From: JAGXLC01 sp964585385
GTDB lineage: Bacteria; Bacteroidota; Bacteroidia; Bacteroidales; UBA12077
Reading direction: 5' to 3'
Length of the DNA: 64,000 nt
Assembly: GCA_964585385.1 (NCBI GenBank)
Contig: CAZPDP010000010.1
Location: forward strand, 1-64,000
Both the position numbers and the translations under genes were made by a program. This document shows positions 41,888 through 52,162 of the stretch, piece by piece (position 1 is the first letter of the stretch; each line of letters begins with the position of its first letter). The notes under the pieces are model-generated. The model saw only the letters and a program-made list of their open reading frames with translations, was not told where the DNA came from and did no database searches.

Positions 41888-42442
41888 TTATAGTGAAAAA
41901 TTCATTTCTGCCTCTTTCATTTCCGGCAGTATTTTGTCTTTCGGCGAAATGATTGCGTCCTTATCATCGATTTTCCAGTCTATATCAAGAAATTCATCTC
42001 TGAAGTTGATTCCTCTTTCTGATTCAGGATTGTAAAAGCTGTCGCACTTATAAAAAACAATGGCTTTTTTGCTGAGAACAGAGAAGCCATGAGCAAAACC
42101 TTTTGGAACAAGCAATTGATATTTGTTTTCTTCTGAAAGTTCTGTACCTACCCATTGTCCGTAGGTTGGAGAATCTTTTCTTATATCCACCGCCACATCG
42201 TAAATTGTTCCTGTGATGACACGGACTAGTTTGGTTTGGGCATGAGGCGCTAATTGGTAATGAAGTCCTCTTATTGTTCCATAGTTTGAAAGAGATTCAT
42301 TGTCTTGAACAAAATTGTAATGCAGGTGCTGTTCCCCGAGTTTTTTTTCGTTATAACTTTCAAAGAAATACCCTCTGCTGTCTTCAAATACTTTGGGTTT
42401 AATAATCAGTAGATCTGGTATTTTAGTTTTTATAACTTCCAT
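41888..42442 (-). CDS. rmlC: dTDP-4-dehydrorhamnose 3,5-epimerase
   Basis: 184 residues, cupin. SRGYFFESYNEKKLGE, QDNESLSNYGTIRGLHYQLA with the catalytic His of RGLHxQ, RVITGTIYDVAVDIRKDSPT and PKGFAHGFSVLS. Converts dTDP-4-keto-6-deoxyglucose to the L-lyxo form. Confidence 0.95.
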   Translation of the reverse strand: MEVIKTKIPDLLIIKPKVFEDSRGYFFESYNEKKLGEQHLHYNFVQDNESLSNYGTIRGLHYQLAPHAQTKLVRVITGTIYDVAVDIRKDSPTYGQWVGTELSEENKYQLLVPKGFAHGFSVLSKKAIVFYKCDSFYNPESERGINFRDEFLDIDWKIDDKDAIISPKDKILPEMKEAEMNFSL

Positions 42443-42454
42443 ATATTGGTAAAA

Positions 42455-43330
42455 TTAAGTAATTTGATCTTCTGCTAATTTAATAAGATATTGGCCGTAT
42501 TGATTTTTTTCAAGTATTTTACCCTGTTTATACAATTCTTCTCTGCTAATATACCCTTTCAGAAAGGCAATTTCCTCAAGACAAGCAATCTTGAGTCCTT
42601 GTCGCCTTTCAATGGTTGCAATAAAATTGGATGCCTGAAGCAGACTGTCATGTGTACCGGTATCCAGCCAGGCCATTCCTCTACCGAGGAGTTCAACATT
42701 CAGCCTGTTTTCTTCGAGATATAACCTGTTGAGGTCTGTAATTTCCAACTCACCTCGTGCTGAAGGTTTTAATGATTTGGCTTTTTCTACTACATCATTG
42801 CTGTAGAAATACATCCCTGTTACAGCGTAATTGGATTTGGGTTGTCCGGGTTTTTCTTCAATGCTCAATACTTTCCCGGAACCATCAAATTCCACTACAC
42901 CATAACGTTGCGGGTCGCGTACATAGTAACCAAAAATGATAGCTCCGTCTTCCAGTTCTGCACATTTTTCCAGTGTCTTACTGAAACCATACCCATAAAA
43001 AACATTATCGCCAAGAATCATACTCACATTATCGTCTCCAATGAAATTTTCGCCTATAATAAATGCCTGGGCCAAACCATCTGGTGAGGGCTGGATTTCA
43101 TAAGAAAGGGTTATACCCAGGTGCGAACCGTCACCCAGCAGATTTCTGTATAAGTGAATATCTTCAGGTGTCGAAATAATTAAAACTTCCCTGATGCCTG
43201 CGAGCATTAAAACAGACAGAGGATAATAGATCATTGGTTTGTCATAGATGGGAACAATTTGTTTGGATATGCTCTTGGTTATAGGATATAAACGGGTGCC
43301 TGCACCACCGGCTAAAATTATTCCTTTCAT
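42455..43330 (-). CDS. rmlA: Glucose-1-phosphate thymidylyltransferase
   Basis: 291 residues. GGAGTRLYPITKSISKQIVP, the nucleotidyltransferase signature with the catalytic Lys in KQIVPIYDKP; ISTPEDIHLYRNLLGDG; GDNVFYGYGFS; TGMYFYSNDVVEKAKSLKPS. Makes dTDP-glucose from glucose 1-phosphate and dTTP. Its start overlaps the SDR gene stop by 4 bp (ATGA). Confidence 0.95.
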   Translation of the reverse strand: MKGIILAGGAGTRLYPITKSISKQIVPIYDKPMIYYPLSVLMLAGIREVLIISTPEDIHLYRNLLGDGSHLGITLSYEIQPSPDGLAQAFIIGENFIGDDNVSMILGDNVFYGYGFSKTLEKCAELEDGAIIFGYYVRDPQRYGVVEFDGSGKVLSIEEKPGQPKSNYAVTGMYFYSNDVVEKAKSLKPSARGELEITDLNRLYLEENRLNVELLGRGMAWLDTGTHDSLLQASNFIATIERRQGLKIACLEEIAFLKGYISREELYKQGKILEKNQYGQYLIKLAEDQIT

Positions 43331-44280
43331 ATCGTGTCGTTTTTATGGATTGCTTTTTTAAAATATTCAATGGTTTTTTGCAGTCCTTCCTCAATGCCAG
43401 TCACGGGTTCCCAGTTGAGTGTTTCCCTTGCTTTTCTTATGTCTGGCTGCCTTTGTTCCGGGTCATTCTCTGGCAATGGATGAAAGCTGAGCCTGGATTT
43501 TGACTTTGTCATTTTTATTATGAGTTCCGCCAGCTCAAGCATTGTATGCTCTTTCGGGTTTCCAATATTTATGGGTTGGGTATTTGAATCATCGCTGTTC
43601 ATTAATTTTATCAGCGCCTCTATTAAGTCATCCACATATTGAAAACTTCTTGTCTGTGTTCCATCTCCAAAAATTGTGATGGGTTCGTTTTTCAGGGCCT
43701 GAACAATGAAATTGGAAATAACCCGCCCATCAACTAAACTCATCCTTGGACCATAGGTATTAAATATCCTTGCAATTCGAATGTTAACATTGTTTTGTTC
43801 ATTGTAATTGATGAAGAGGGTCTCGGCACACCTTTTTCCCTCGTCATAACATGATCTTTTACCAATTGGATTGACATTGCCCCAGTACTCTTCCGGTTGA
43901 GGATGAACTGTAGGGTTGCCATAGACCTCGCTGGTAGAAGCTTGCAGGATTTTAGCCTTAATTCGTTTTGCCAGCCCGAGCATATTGATGGCTCCCATTA
44001 CAGAAGTTTTAATGGTTTTTATGGCATTGTATTGATAGTAAACGGGAGAGGCCGGGCAGGCCAGGTTGTAGATTTCATCTACCTCAGCATAATAAGGTTG
44101 AGTTATATCATGCCGTATCACTTCGAAATAAGGATTATTAAAAAGATGCAGTATATTTTCCTTGTAACCGGTAAAATAGTTGTCCAGGCTGATTACCTCA
44201 TTTCCTTCATTAAGAAGTCGTTCACATAAATGTGATCCGATAAAACCTGAACCGCCTGTTACCAGTATTCTTTTTTTCAT
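43327..44280 (-). CDS. UDP-glucuronate decarboxylase-like SDR (UDP-xylose synthase type)
   Basis: Start taken at the ATG 44280 (MKKRILVTGGSGFIGSHLCE); 18 upstream codons in frame have no family counterpart. 317 residues. NAD loop GGSGFIGSH, LACPASPVYYQYNAIKTIKT (the PASPxxYxxxPxxT pattern typical of UXS), STSEVYGNPTVHPQPEEYWG and catalytic Tyr-Lys in SCYDEGKRCAETL. It probably turns UDP-glucuronate into UDP-xylose. It occupies the place where rmlB (dTDP-glucose 4,6-dehydratase) might be expected; no rmlB is in the window. Upstream, 44281-44998 is an AT-rich intergenic stretch without a gene I can support. Confidence 0.88.
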   Translation of the reverse strand: MKKRILVTGGSGFIGSHLCERLLNEGNEVISLDNYFTGYKENILHLFNNPYFEVIRHDITQPYYAEVDEIYNLACPASPVYYQYNAIKTIKTSVMGAINMLGLAKRIKAKILQASTSEVYGNPTVHPQPEEYWGNVNPIGKRSCYDEGKRCAETLFINYNEQNNVNIRIARIFNTYGPRMSLVDGRVISNFIVQALKNEPITIFGDGTQTRSFQYVDDLIEALIKLMNSDDSNTQPINIGNPKEHTMLELAELIIKMTKSKSRLSFHPLPENDPEQRQPDIRKARETLNWEPVTGIEEGLQKTIEYFKKAIHKNDTI

Positions 44281-44998
44281 AATGAGGAAAATAGAATGTA
44301 CTATTGCAAAACAAATATGGTAAAAATATATCAATAATCCACTTATACGTTAAAAGCGACACGAATTTTTTGCTATAGGAGATAGGAATAATTCATGAAC
44401 GGCGAAGCCCTCAACGAAGTTAATTATTCGGGTTAAAAGCATCAGTTTTAAACTATAATTTCCAGTAATAACACTTTCATATAGAATATAGGAATTGATT
44501 TCGGTTATCTGTTAAAAATTAGAGTATTCTTTATATTAACAAAACCTTATTTTCTTTGACAAACCTCAGTAGAATAAAGCAATCCCACGGAAAGGAACCT
44601 AATTACCTTATTAAGGTTTCCTGGTAATGTTTTATAAATTTCTCATATTCTTCCTGAAATGTTATTTTTTTATGGTGTTCTGGCTGGTTTAAAATGTGCT
44701 TATTTCAAAGATTATAATAAGTCAAAAATATTAAAAACTCCTCAACTATTGAATGGAAATGAAAAAAGTATTCAATTGGGTAATATTGAGATATTGGACA
44801 AATCACTTGATACTAATAATTTTCAAGAAACAAGGATAAGACTTTTGCAAGACACATTATCCGGTCTTTTCATTATAAAATATTAACGCATCACCAGTAT
44901 TTTCAAATAAATAATTAACTATTCTCAAACTCACTTTGTATAACTTTTAATTGTTATTTTCGTAAACTTTTCAGTTTAATTTAATTCGTTATCTGGGT

Positions 44999-47791
44999 AT
45001 GAAAGCTTTTAGATTTGTTGCAATGATTCTCCTGTTTCTGAGTGTTTCCATTAATCTTTTTTCCCAGGAGAATGAGAATGTTTTGATTGTTAGGGGTTTG
45101 GTGGATGAGGATTATGAGCCCCTGAGGAATGTTAAAATAACAGTGCTGAATGATTCGAAAAAAGTTAAGGAGGCTTATACCGATACAAAAGGGGAGTTTG
45201 AACTGCAATTGGGTTTAAATAAGGAATTTACTTTAACATTTACGAAGGAAGGTTATGTTTCCAAAAAAGTTTTTGTCAACTCTGCTATACCTGAGGGAGA
45301 AACTGGAAACTGGGCTGTTGAATTCCCTTTAGGGCTGTTCAAAATGTATCCCGGCCTGGATATCTCTGCACTGGATAATCCTGTGACGAAAATCCAATAT
45401 ATCGAAAAAGAGAATGGTTTTGGCTATGACCGGCTGTATACGGAAAAGATGATGGGCAAGGTGGAAAAGATAATGAGACAGCTCGAACAGTTGAAAGAGG
45501 AAGCATACCGAAGGATTATCAGAAAAGGGGACAAGCATTTTGATAATGAAGAATATAGTGAAGCCATTACCCAGTTTAAGAAAGCCCTCGAACAAAGACC
45601 CGATGATCGTTATCCCAAAAAAAGGCTGGAAGATGCTGAGGAAATGCTGGAAAAATTAAAGGAACTTCGTGAGCTTTATGAAAACGCTATAGCAAGAGGA
45701 GACAAGTACTTCTCTCAGAAAAAATATGCTGAATCTAAATCAGCCTACAATGAAGCCATTAAATATGATGAAGATGAAGAGTATCCCCGGCAGCAGATTA
45801 GAAAGATAAATGAAATACTTGCACAGCAGGAAGCAAAAGAACAGGCCAGGCAGGAAAATCTTGCAAATTATAATGATTTTATTCAAAAAGGGGATAACCT
45901 TTTCTCTATAGAAGAATACCAAAAAGCAAAAGAAAATTATCAGAACGCTTTAGGTATATTTCCTGAAAAACCTTACCCGAAAGAGCAAATTAGCAAAATA
46001 GACAAACTGCTCGCTGATATGCAAGCGCAGCAGGAGCTCAATGACCAATATAACAGTCTTATACAGGTGGCTGACAACAATTTCGAACAGCAAAATTATA
46101 ACACAGCTAAATCCAACTACCAGGAAGCGCTTGATTTGAAATCTTCAGAACCCTATCCAAAGCAGCAGATTGAGAAAATTAATGAAATTCTGGCCAGTCA
46201 GAAAGCGGCCGAAGAGGAATATAACCGGCTTATCCAATCCGCCGATTTGGCTTTCTCGAATGAAGATTACCAAAGCGCAAAAAAGGATTATAATGCTGCA
46301 TTAGGAATTAAACAAGAACAATATCCTAAAGACCAAATAGATAAGATAGATGAAATTTTGGAAGACAGGAATAAACAATTGGCAGAATATAAAAGGCTCA
46401 TTAAAGAAGCAAACGAAGCATTTGAAGTTAAGCAATACAACCAGGCAAAGGCTTCTTATTCAGAGGCGTTGTTTATTAAACCTGATGAGCAGTATCCCAA
46501 AGACCAGATTGCAAAGATTGATTCATTGCTGGCACAACTTAAAAAGGAAGAAGATACCAGAAAGGAGAAAGAGAAGGCCTATAATGAGGCTGTCAGACAG
46601 GCTGATGCCATGTTTACTATGGAAGAATACCGGCAGTCGAAGAGTCTTTACAACAAAGCTCTTGGTATAAAGCCGGAAGAGCAGTATCCCAAAGACCGAA
46701 TTGCTGAGATTGATGAAATACTTAAGCGACTAATGGACGAAAAGGCTGCCTATGAGAATGCTATTACAAAGGCTGACAAGTTGTTTAATGAAGAAAGCTT
46801 TGAAAGTTCAAAGAGTTCTTATCAAAAAGCCCTTGAAATCCGGTCTAATGAGCAATATCCTAAAGATCAAATCGCTAAGATTGATGACATTCTTGCGCAA
46901 CTAAGAGCAGAAAAGGAAAGACAGGCAGCAACAGAAGAAAAATACAGGAACGCTATCACTACTGCCGATCAGCTATTTAATGCAGAAGAATACGAAGACA
47001 GCAGGACAATTTATAATGAAGCCCTGAATATCAAACCGGGTGAAAGCTATCCGAAAGAACAAATTGCAAAAATTGATCAAATTCTGGAAGAGCGCAGAAT
47101 GGCATTAGAAAGAAAATATAATGAAATCGTTAAAAGGGCTGATAATTTATTTTCCGAAGAAGCATACCAGAACGCCAAAACTACCTACCAGGATGCTTTA
47201 GACATTAAACCTAATGAGTCTTATCCGAAAGAGCAGATAGAAAAAATTGAAAAGATTTTGGCTGACCTGGAAGAAAAAAGAAAAGAACAGGAAAGGATCA
47301 ATAGATTATACACTGAAGAAATTAATAAGGCGGACAAATTTTATGACGACAATTTCTACCTGGAAGCCAAGAAGCACTATGAAAATGCCCTTGAATATAA
47401 GTCTAATGAAGAGTATCCAAAAAATAAGCTAAAGGTTATTGAAAACCTCCTGGCTGACCTGGAAAAGACCAAAAATCAAAAAAGTTCTCAGAAAGCTTCT
47501 AAATCCAAAAAGAAAAAAGAAGAACCCCAATTACAGGATTTTTCTGAATTTAAATCGGATAAAGAGAGGAAGGAATTCCTGAATAAGCTGGCAAAAGAAT
47601 ATCCCCGCGGTAAAACTGTGGAACGGTATAACCTGGGTAACAGGACAATAACCCGGATAATAATGAACTATGACGGGATGGCTACTGATTACAGGACTGT
47701 CAGACATTCCTGGGGTGGAGTCTACTATTTTAAAAATGGCAGGAACATTTCCCAGGCGAAATTCAGTGTAGAGACAAAAGAAAGAGATTAA
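44999..47791 (+). CDS. Secreted repeat protein: CarboxypepD_reg-like domain plus 11 TPR-like repeats
   Basis: 930 residues. Signal peptide MKAFRFVAMILLFLSVSINL. Residues 28-95 form a CarboxypepD_reg-like beta-sandwich (VRGLVDEDYEPLRNVKITVL...DTKGEFELQL). From about 168 to 823, 11 units of about 55-65 residues repeat the pattern YNxxIxxADxxF...YxxAKxxYxxALxIKPxxxYPKxQIxKIxxIL; the YPK(D/E)QI element after each TPR-like helix pair is unusual. A Lys-rich linker and a C-terminal domain (KTVERYNLGNRTITRIIMNY, HSWGGVYYFKNGRNIS) follow. Function unknown; likely periplasmic or surface scaffold. A TonB receptor gene follows after a terminator. Confidence 0.85.
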   Translation: MKAFRFVAMILLFLSVSINLFSQENENVLIVRGLVDEDYEPLRNVKITVLNDSKKVKEAYTDTKGEFELQLGLNKEFTLTFTKEGYVSKKVFVNSAIPEGETGNWAVEFPLGLFKMYPGLDISALDNPVTKIQYIEKENGFGYDRLYTEKMMGKVEKIMRQLEQLKEEAYRRIIRKGDKHFDNEEYSEAITQFKKALEQRPDDRYPKKRLEDAEEMLEKLKELRELYENAIARGDKYFSQKKYAESKSAYNEAIKYDEDEEYPRQQIRKINEILAQQEAKEQARQENLANYNDFIQKGDNLFSIEEYQKAKENYQNALGIFPEKPYPKEQISKIDKLLADMQAQQELNDQYNSLIQVADNNFEQQNYNTAKSNYQEALDLKSSEPYPKQQIEKINEILASQKAAEEEYNRLIQSADLAFSNEDYQSAKKDYNAALGIKQEQYPKDQIDKIDEILEDRNKQLAEYKRLIKEANEAFEVKQYNQAKASYSEALFIKPDEQYPKDQIAKIDSLLAQLKKEEDTRKEKEKAYNEAVRQADAMFTMEEYRQSKSLYNKALGIKPEEQYPKDRIAEIDEILKRLMDEKAAYENAITKADKLFNEESFESSKSSYQKALEIRSNEQYPKDQIAKIDDILAQLRAEKERQAATEEKYRNAITTADQLFNAEEYEDSRTIYNEALNIKPGESYPKEQIAKIDQILEERRMALERKYNEIVKRADNLFSEEAYQNAKTTYQDALDIKPNESYPKEQIEKIEKILADLEEKRKEQERINRLYTEEINKADKFYDDNFYLEAKKHYENALEYKSNEEYPKNKLKVIENLLADLEKTKNQKSSQKASKSKKKKEEPQLQDFSEFKSDKERKEFLNKLAKEYPRGKTVERYNLGNRTITRIIMNYDGMATDYRTVRHSWGGVYYFKNGRNISQAKFSVETKERD

Positions 47792-47880
47792 ACGGTTATT
47801 ATTACCCAAATTGAGCGATTAAAAAAAATGAATAAAGATTCAGATCAATAATAATTATTATCTTTTACTTTTCTAAATTT

Positions 47881-47903
47881 GCCCGGGTTTTTCCGGGCTT
47901 TTT
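47881..47903 (+). terminator. Rho-independent terminator
   Basis: GCCCGG-gttttt-CCGGGC followed by TTTTT. Lies 90 bp past the repeat-protein stop and 69 bp before the TonB receptor start. Confidence 0.85.
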
Positions 47904-47971
47904 GATGTTAAAGCAGAAAATATTAACGATTGGAGTACGTTAAAGTATTTATAAAAGACACACGGCAGTTA

Positions 47972-50425
47972 ATGAATTATAAAGCAATTATTCTGATACT
48001 TCTTATAGCCTTTCCGTCTACAATCAAGGCCCAACAAGAAATTACCCTGCAGGGTAAAATACTGAATCAGGATAATGAACCTGTTCCAGATGCCAATATT
48101 TTTATTCAGGGAACCGGAAAGGGCACAGCTACCAATCTTGATGGACTGTTTGACTTTCGGGTAACCGGTGTATCTTTTTCCGACAGCCTTATCATTTCCT
48201 GTGTAGGGTATCAATCAAGAAAGATGGAAGTTGGCTCTTATTTGAATAAACAGGAGAAAATTCTGTATCTGGAACCTTCCATTGAATACATTGAACAGGT
48301 AGAAGTAAAAAGTCTCTACCAGAAGGACAGGAGTCTGATAAAGATTGAGAAGAAAGATTTTGAATTGCTTCCAACTACCTCAGGCGATGTGGAATCCATT
48401 ATAGCTAAAATGCCCGGGGTTACTTCCCGGAATGAGCTCAGCTACCAATATTCTGTAAGAGGAGGAAATTTTGATGAAAACCTGGTATATGTAAATGGTA
48501 TTGAGATTTATCGTCCGCTGATTGTTCGTAGTGGTAAGCAGGAGGGACTAAGTTTTCTGAATTCCGATATGGTTTCTTCTATAAATTTTTCGGCAGGGGG
48601 CTTTGAAGCACGTTTTGGTGATAAGATGTCTTCGGTGTTGGATATACAATACAAAGAACCGCTTGAGTTTGCAGCCGATGCCGATTTGAGCTTTCTTGGC
48701 GGGGCTCTTCACATCCAGGATATCTCAAAAAACAAAAAGTTTACTTACAACATCGGCTTGCGGTATAAATCCAATCAATATTTACTAAATACACTGGATG
48801 TCCAGGGAGATTATCAACCGACATTCTATGATGTCCAGTCTTACCTCACTTATGATGTAAGTGAAAAGTTTGAGCTGGAGTTTCTTGGAAATTACAATTT
48901 GAACAATTATGAGTTTATTCCTGAAACACGAACCACTTCTTTTGGTACCCTGACCAATGCTCTAAATTTGGTAGTTGCCTATGAAGGGCAGGAAAGAGAC
49001 CGGTTCGAAAATTACCTTGGAGCTTTATCTGCTCATTATTTCCCCAATAATAATGTATCCCTCAAATTTATTACTTCTACCTTTAATACCATTGAATCTG
49101 AGACTTATGATATTCTGGGACAGTATTCATTGAATGAACTGGACAGGGCAATTGGTTCCGAAACTTATGGCGACAGCATAATGAACATAGGAACCGGGGG
49201 ATTTCTTGAGCATGCGAGGAACTATCTAAGGGGAACGGTCTATTCTTTTTCTCATAAGGGTACATGGGACAGCGGAATCAACCTGTTGAAATGGGGAGTG
49301 AAGTATAAACGTGAACGTATAGATGACCAGACGGAAGAATGGAAAATGGTAGATTCTGCAGGGTATTCGATACCTTATTCTGACGAGAAGGTAAACTTAT
49401 ACCACAGTTTGAAAGCAGACAATACTATTCAATCAAATCGTTTTAGCGCCTACATTCAGAATACCTATGAAATCCCATCGGTTACTGCTGCCTGGTATCT
49501 TAATGGAGGTATACGAGCAACCTACTGGGACTTTAGCGATATTTTCGTTATCAGTCCAAGAGTTCTGCTTTCTTTTAATCCAAACTGGAAAAAAGACATT
49601 GGTTTTCATTTTTCTGCAGGATACTATGCTCAGCCACCTTTTTATAAAGAGATGAAAAGACCTGATGGGACCATAAATGAAAACATCCGGGCTCAAAAGT
49701 CTGTTCATTTTGTTCTGGGGTCAGAATATGATTTTATTGCCTGGGACAGACCCTTTAAGTACACTGCAGAGATTTATTATAAAACCATGCATGATTTGAT
49801 CCCATACAAGGTTAACAATTTGCGTCTTCGGTATGCCGGAGAAAATCTTGCTCATGGTTATGCCACTGGAATTGATATGAAGATAAACGGAGAATTCGTG
49901 AAGGGAGTACAGTCATGGGCCAGTTTATCGATTATGGAAACCCGGGAAGATATTGAAGGCGATTATTACTATACAAGAGATGGAAGAAGAGTTGAACCAG
50001 GTTATTATCCCCGTCCAACCGATCAATTAGTGAATTTTAGTTTGTTTTTCCAGGATTATATTCCCAACTACCCGACCTATAAGGCACATATCAGTCTTCA
50101 TTACGGCAGCAGGCTTCCATTTTCTCCTCCCGGTGAAGGAAGATATGACCAGGTTTTTTATATGCCTCCTTACAGAAGACTGGATTTGGGTTTTTCCAAG
50201 TCAGTAAAACGGAAACAAAACAATTATCCTGAGTCAAATCCGTTCCACTACCTGGAATCCTTATGGATTGGACTGGATATCTTTAATGTATTGGACATAG
50301 ATAATACAATTTCTTATCAGTGGATAAAAACAGTAGGAAACCAGGAAGGTCAACCCAGTCAATATGCTGTTCCTAATTACATGACCTCCAGAAGATTCAA
50401 TCTTAAATTAGTGGTTAAGTTTTAA
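47972..50425 (+). CDS. TonB-dependent outer-membrane receptor (CarboxypepD_reg-like N terminus)
   Basis: Start at the ATG 47972, which gives the signal peptide MNYKAIILILLIAFPSTIKA; the TTG 42 bp upstream is rejected. 817 residues. CarboxypepD_reg-like domain (LQGKILNQDNEPVPDANIFI), plug domain (GDVESIIAKMPGVTSRNELS, YSVRGGNFDENLVYVNGIEI), then a 22-strand type barrel ending in an aromatic residue (FNLKLVVKF). No SusD partner adjacent. Ligand unknown. Confidence 0.9.
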   Translation: MNYKAIILILLIAFPSTIKAQQEITLQGKILNQDNEPVPDANIFIQGTGKGTATNLDGLFDFRVTGVSFSDSLIISCVGYQSRKMEVGSYLNKQEKILYLEPSIEYIEQVEVKSLYQKDRSLIKIEKKDFELLPTTSGDVESIIAKMPGVTSRNELSYQYSVRGGNFDENLVYVNGIEIYRPLIVRSGKQEGLSFLNSDMVSSINFSAGGFEARFGDKMSSVLDIQYKEPLEFAADADLSFLGGALHIQDISKNKKFTYNIGLRYKSNQYLLNTLDVQGDYQPTFYDVQSYLTYDVSEKFELEFLGNYNLNNYEFIPETRTTSFGTLTNALNLVVAYEGQERDRFENYLGALSAHYFPNNNVSLKFITSTFNTIESETYDILGQYSLNELDRAIGSETYGDSIMNIGTGGFLEHARNYLRGTVYSFSHKGTWDSGINLLKWGVKYKRERIDDQTEEWKMVDSAGYSIPYSDEKVNLYHSLKADNTIQSNRFSAYIQNTYEIPSVTAAWYLNGGIRATYWDFSDIFVISPRVLLSFNPNWKKDIGFHFSAGYYAQPPFYKEMKRPDGTINENIRAQKSVHFVLGSEYDFIAWDRPFKYTAEIYYKTMHDLIPYKVNNLRLRYAGENLAHGYATGIDMKINGEFVKGVQSWASLSIMETREDIEGDYYYTRDGRRVEPGYYPRPTDQLVNFSLFFQDYIPNYPTYKAHISLHYGSRLPFSPPGEGRYDQVFYMPPYRRLDLGFSKSVKRKQNNYPESNPFHYLESLWIGLDIFNVLDIDNTISYQWIKTVGNQEGQPSQYAVPNYMTSRRFNLKLVVKF

Positions 50426-50523
50426 ATAACATAATCCAAAATAATTTATTGAAGATAATTTAATACATCTTTGCAGGATTATTTTATTTTTAACCCGTTT
50501 AAAATGAGAATAAAATTCAACCT

Positions 50524-52041
50524 ATGATTCAGTTAAATCCTAGCGACAAGGAACAAATAAAGGAAAAAGGTATATCAGAAAAAGATATTGAATGGCAACT
50601 CAATAATTTTAAAAACGGATTTCCTCCTATTGACTTGGTTGCCCCGGCCACTGCAGGAGATGGCATACTTCAGCCGGGCGAAGATGAGATCCTTCAATAC
50701 CAGAAATATTTTACCAGGAAAACGTCCGATTTTTCTCTTTTAAAGTTTATTCCCTCATCTGGTGCAGCTTCAAGGATGTTTAAATTCTTGTTTGAATATC
50801 TTCAAGACACTTCAAAAAACCAGGAACTGGTTGAAAAGTTTATACAGAATATCTCACATTTTGCATTTTATAAGAATCTGAAAAATGTTTTTAGTGAAAA
50901 AGGCCTCAATCTCCAAAAGGAAATCAATAAAAAGAATTATTCTGTCATTATAGAACATCTGCTTTACCCTGTCGGCCTCAACTATGGCAGTCTGCCCAAA
51001 GCATTGATTGAATTCCATAAATATCCTGATCATACACGTACGCCAATTGAAGAACACATAATGGAAGGTTCGGAATATGCAGAAAATGCAGGAAACCATG
51101 TAAGGCTGCATTTTACCATTTCACCTGAACATGAGGATTTGTTTGAAGAAAAAGTGTTGAAAGTGAAGAATACTTATGCCGAAGCTTTTGAGCTGGATAT
51201 TGAGATAGAACATTCCTTCCAGAAGGAACATACCGATATGATTGCTGTTGACAAAAATAATAACCTTTTTCGCAATGAAGACGGCTCTCTGCTTTTCAGA
51301 CCGGGAGGGCATGGTGCTCTTCTGGAAAATCTGAATAACCTGGATGCTGATCTTATCTTTATTAAAAACATTGACAATGTTGTTCCCGACAAGCTCAAAG
51401 AAGATACTTTTGTTTATAAAAAGGTAATTGCCGGTATTCTTATTGACCTGCAGGAAAAAACATTTGATTACCTGGAACTTCTTGATCAAAACAATGCCAC
51501 ACCTGAATTGCTGGAGGAGATCATCGAATTCGCCGAGACATTTTTATGTGTCAGGCTACCCCGGGAAGTTAAGCAAAAGGGCAGAAATCAGTTGAAAGAT
51601 TACCTGCATAGAATTCTAAACCGCCCTATTCGTGTTTGTGGAATGGTGAAGAACGAAGGGGAGCCGGGCGGCGGCCCTTTCTGGGTACGCGATAAAGAAG
51701 GAAAAATTACCCTCCAGATAGTAGAAATGGCTCAAATTAATACCAATGACCCCAAGCAAGAGGAGATAGTGGGCAGAGCCACCCATTTCAATCCGGTAGA
51801 CCTTGTCTGCGGGGTGAAAGATTATAAAGGCAGGAAATTTAACCTGACCGACTTCAGGGATTCTGACACCGGAATCATTACTGAAAAATCGAAGGACGGG
51901 AAAAGCCTGAAGGCACAGGAACTTCCCGGATTATGGAATGGTGCTATGGCTTACTGGAATACAATTTTCGTGGAAGTACCATTAATTACCTTTACTCCCG
52001 TAAAAACAGTAAATGACCTGTTAAGAAAAGAGCATCAGTAA
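50524..52041 (+). CDS. DUF4301 family protein
   Basis: 505 residues, cytosolic. Begins with NPSDKEQIKEKGISEKDIEW, QLNNFKNGFPPIDLVAPATA and contains FIPSSGAASRMFKFLFEYLQ, LLFRPGGHGALLENLNNLDA and CGMVKNEGEPGGGPFWVRDK. These nucleotidyltransferase-like phrases (GGHGA, N...D at the metal site) suggest an NTP-binding fold. The family is restricted mainly to Bacteroidota; biochemical role not established. Confidence 0.85.
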   Translation: MIQLNPSDKEQIKEKGISEKDIEWQLNNFKNGFPPIDLVAPATAGDGILQPGEDEILQYQKYFTRKTSDFSLLKFIPSSGAASRMFKFLFEYLQDTSKNQELVEKFIQNISHFAFYKNLKNVFSEKGLNLQKEINKKNYSVIIEHLLYPVGLNYGSLPKALIEFHKYPDHTRTPIEEHIMEGSEYAENAGNHVRLHFTISPEHEDLFEEKVLKVKNTYAEAFELDIEIEHSFQKEHTDMIAVDKNNNLFRNEDGSLLFRPGGHGALLENLNNLDADLIFIKNIDNVVPDKLKEDTFVYKKVIAGILIDLQEKTFDYLELLDQNNATPELLEEIIEFAETFLCVRLPREVKQKGRNQLKDYLHRILNRPIRVCGMVKNEGEPGGGPFWVRDKEGKITLQIVEMAQINTNDPKQEEIVGRATHFNPVDLVCGVKDYKGRKFNLTDFRDSDTGIITEKSKDGKSLKAQELPGLWNGAMAYWNTIFVEVPLITFTPVKTVNDLLRKEHQ

Positions 52042-52162
52042 TACCTTTAACAAAAACTTAACACAATAGTTATTTTGGTTTAATCTTTAGTTAATATTTG
52101 TTTCCTTTCTTTGCAACAAGAAGTAAAATTGAATTGTAGGATATTAATTAAATAAACCAAAA

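Noticed and set aside
44659..44886. 75-codon plus-strand frame in the 718-bp gap 44281-44998
   Set aside because: AT-rich, no recognisable domain, no conserved neighbour; could be a decayed gene but cannot be supported.
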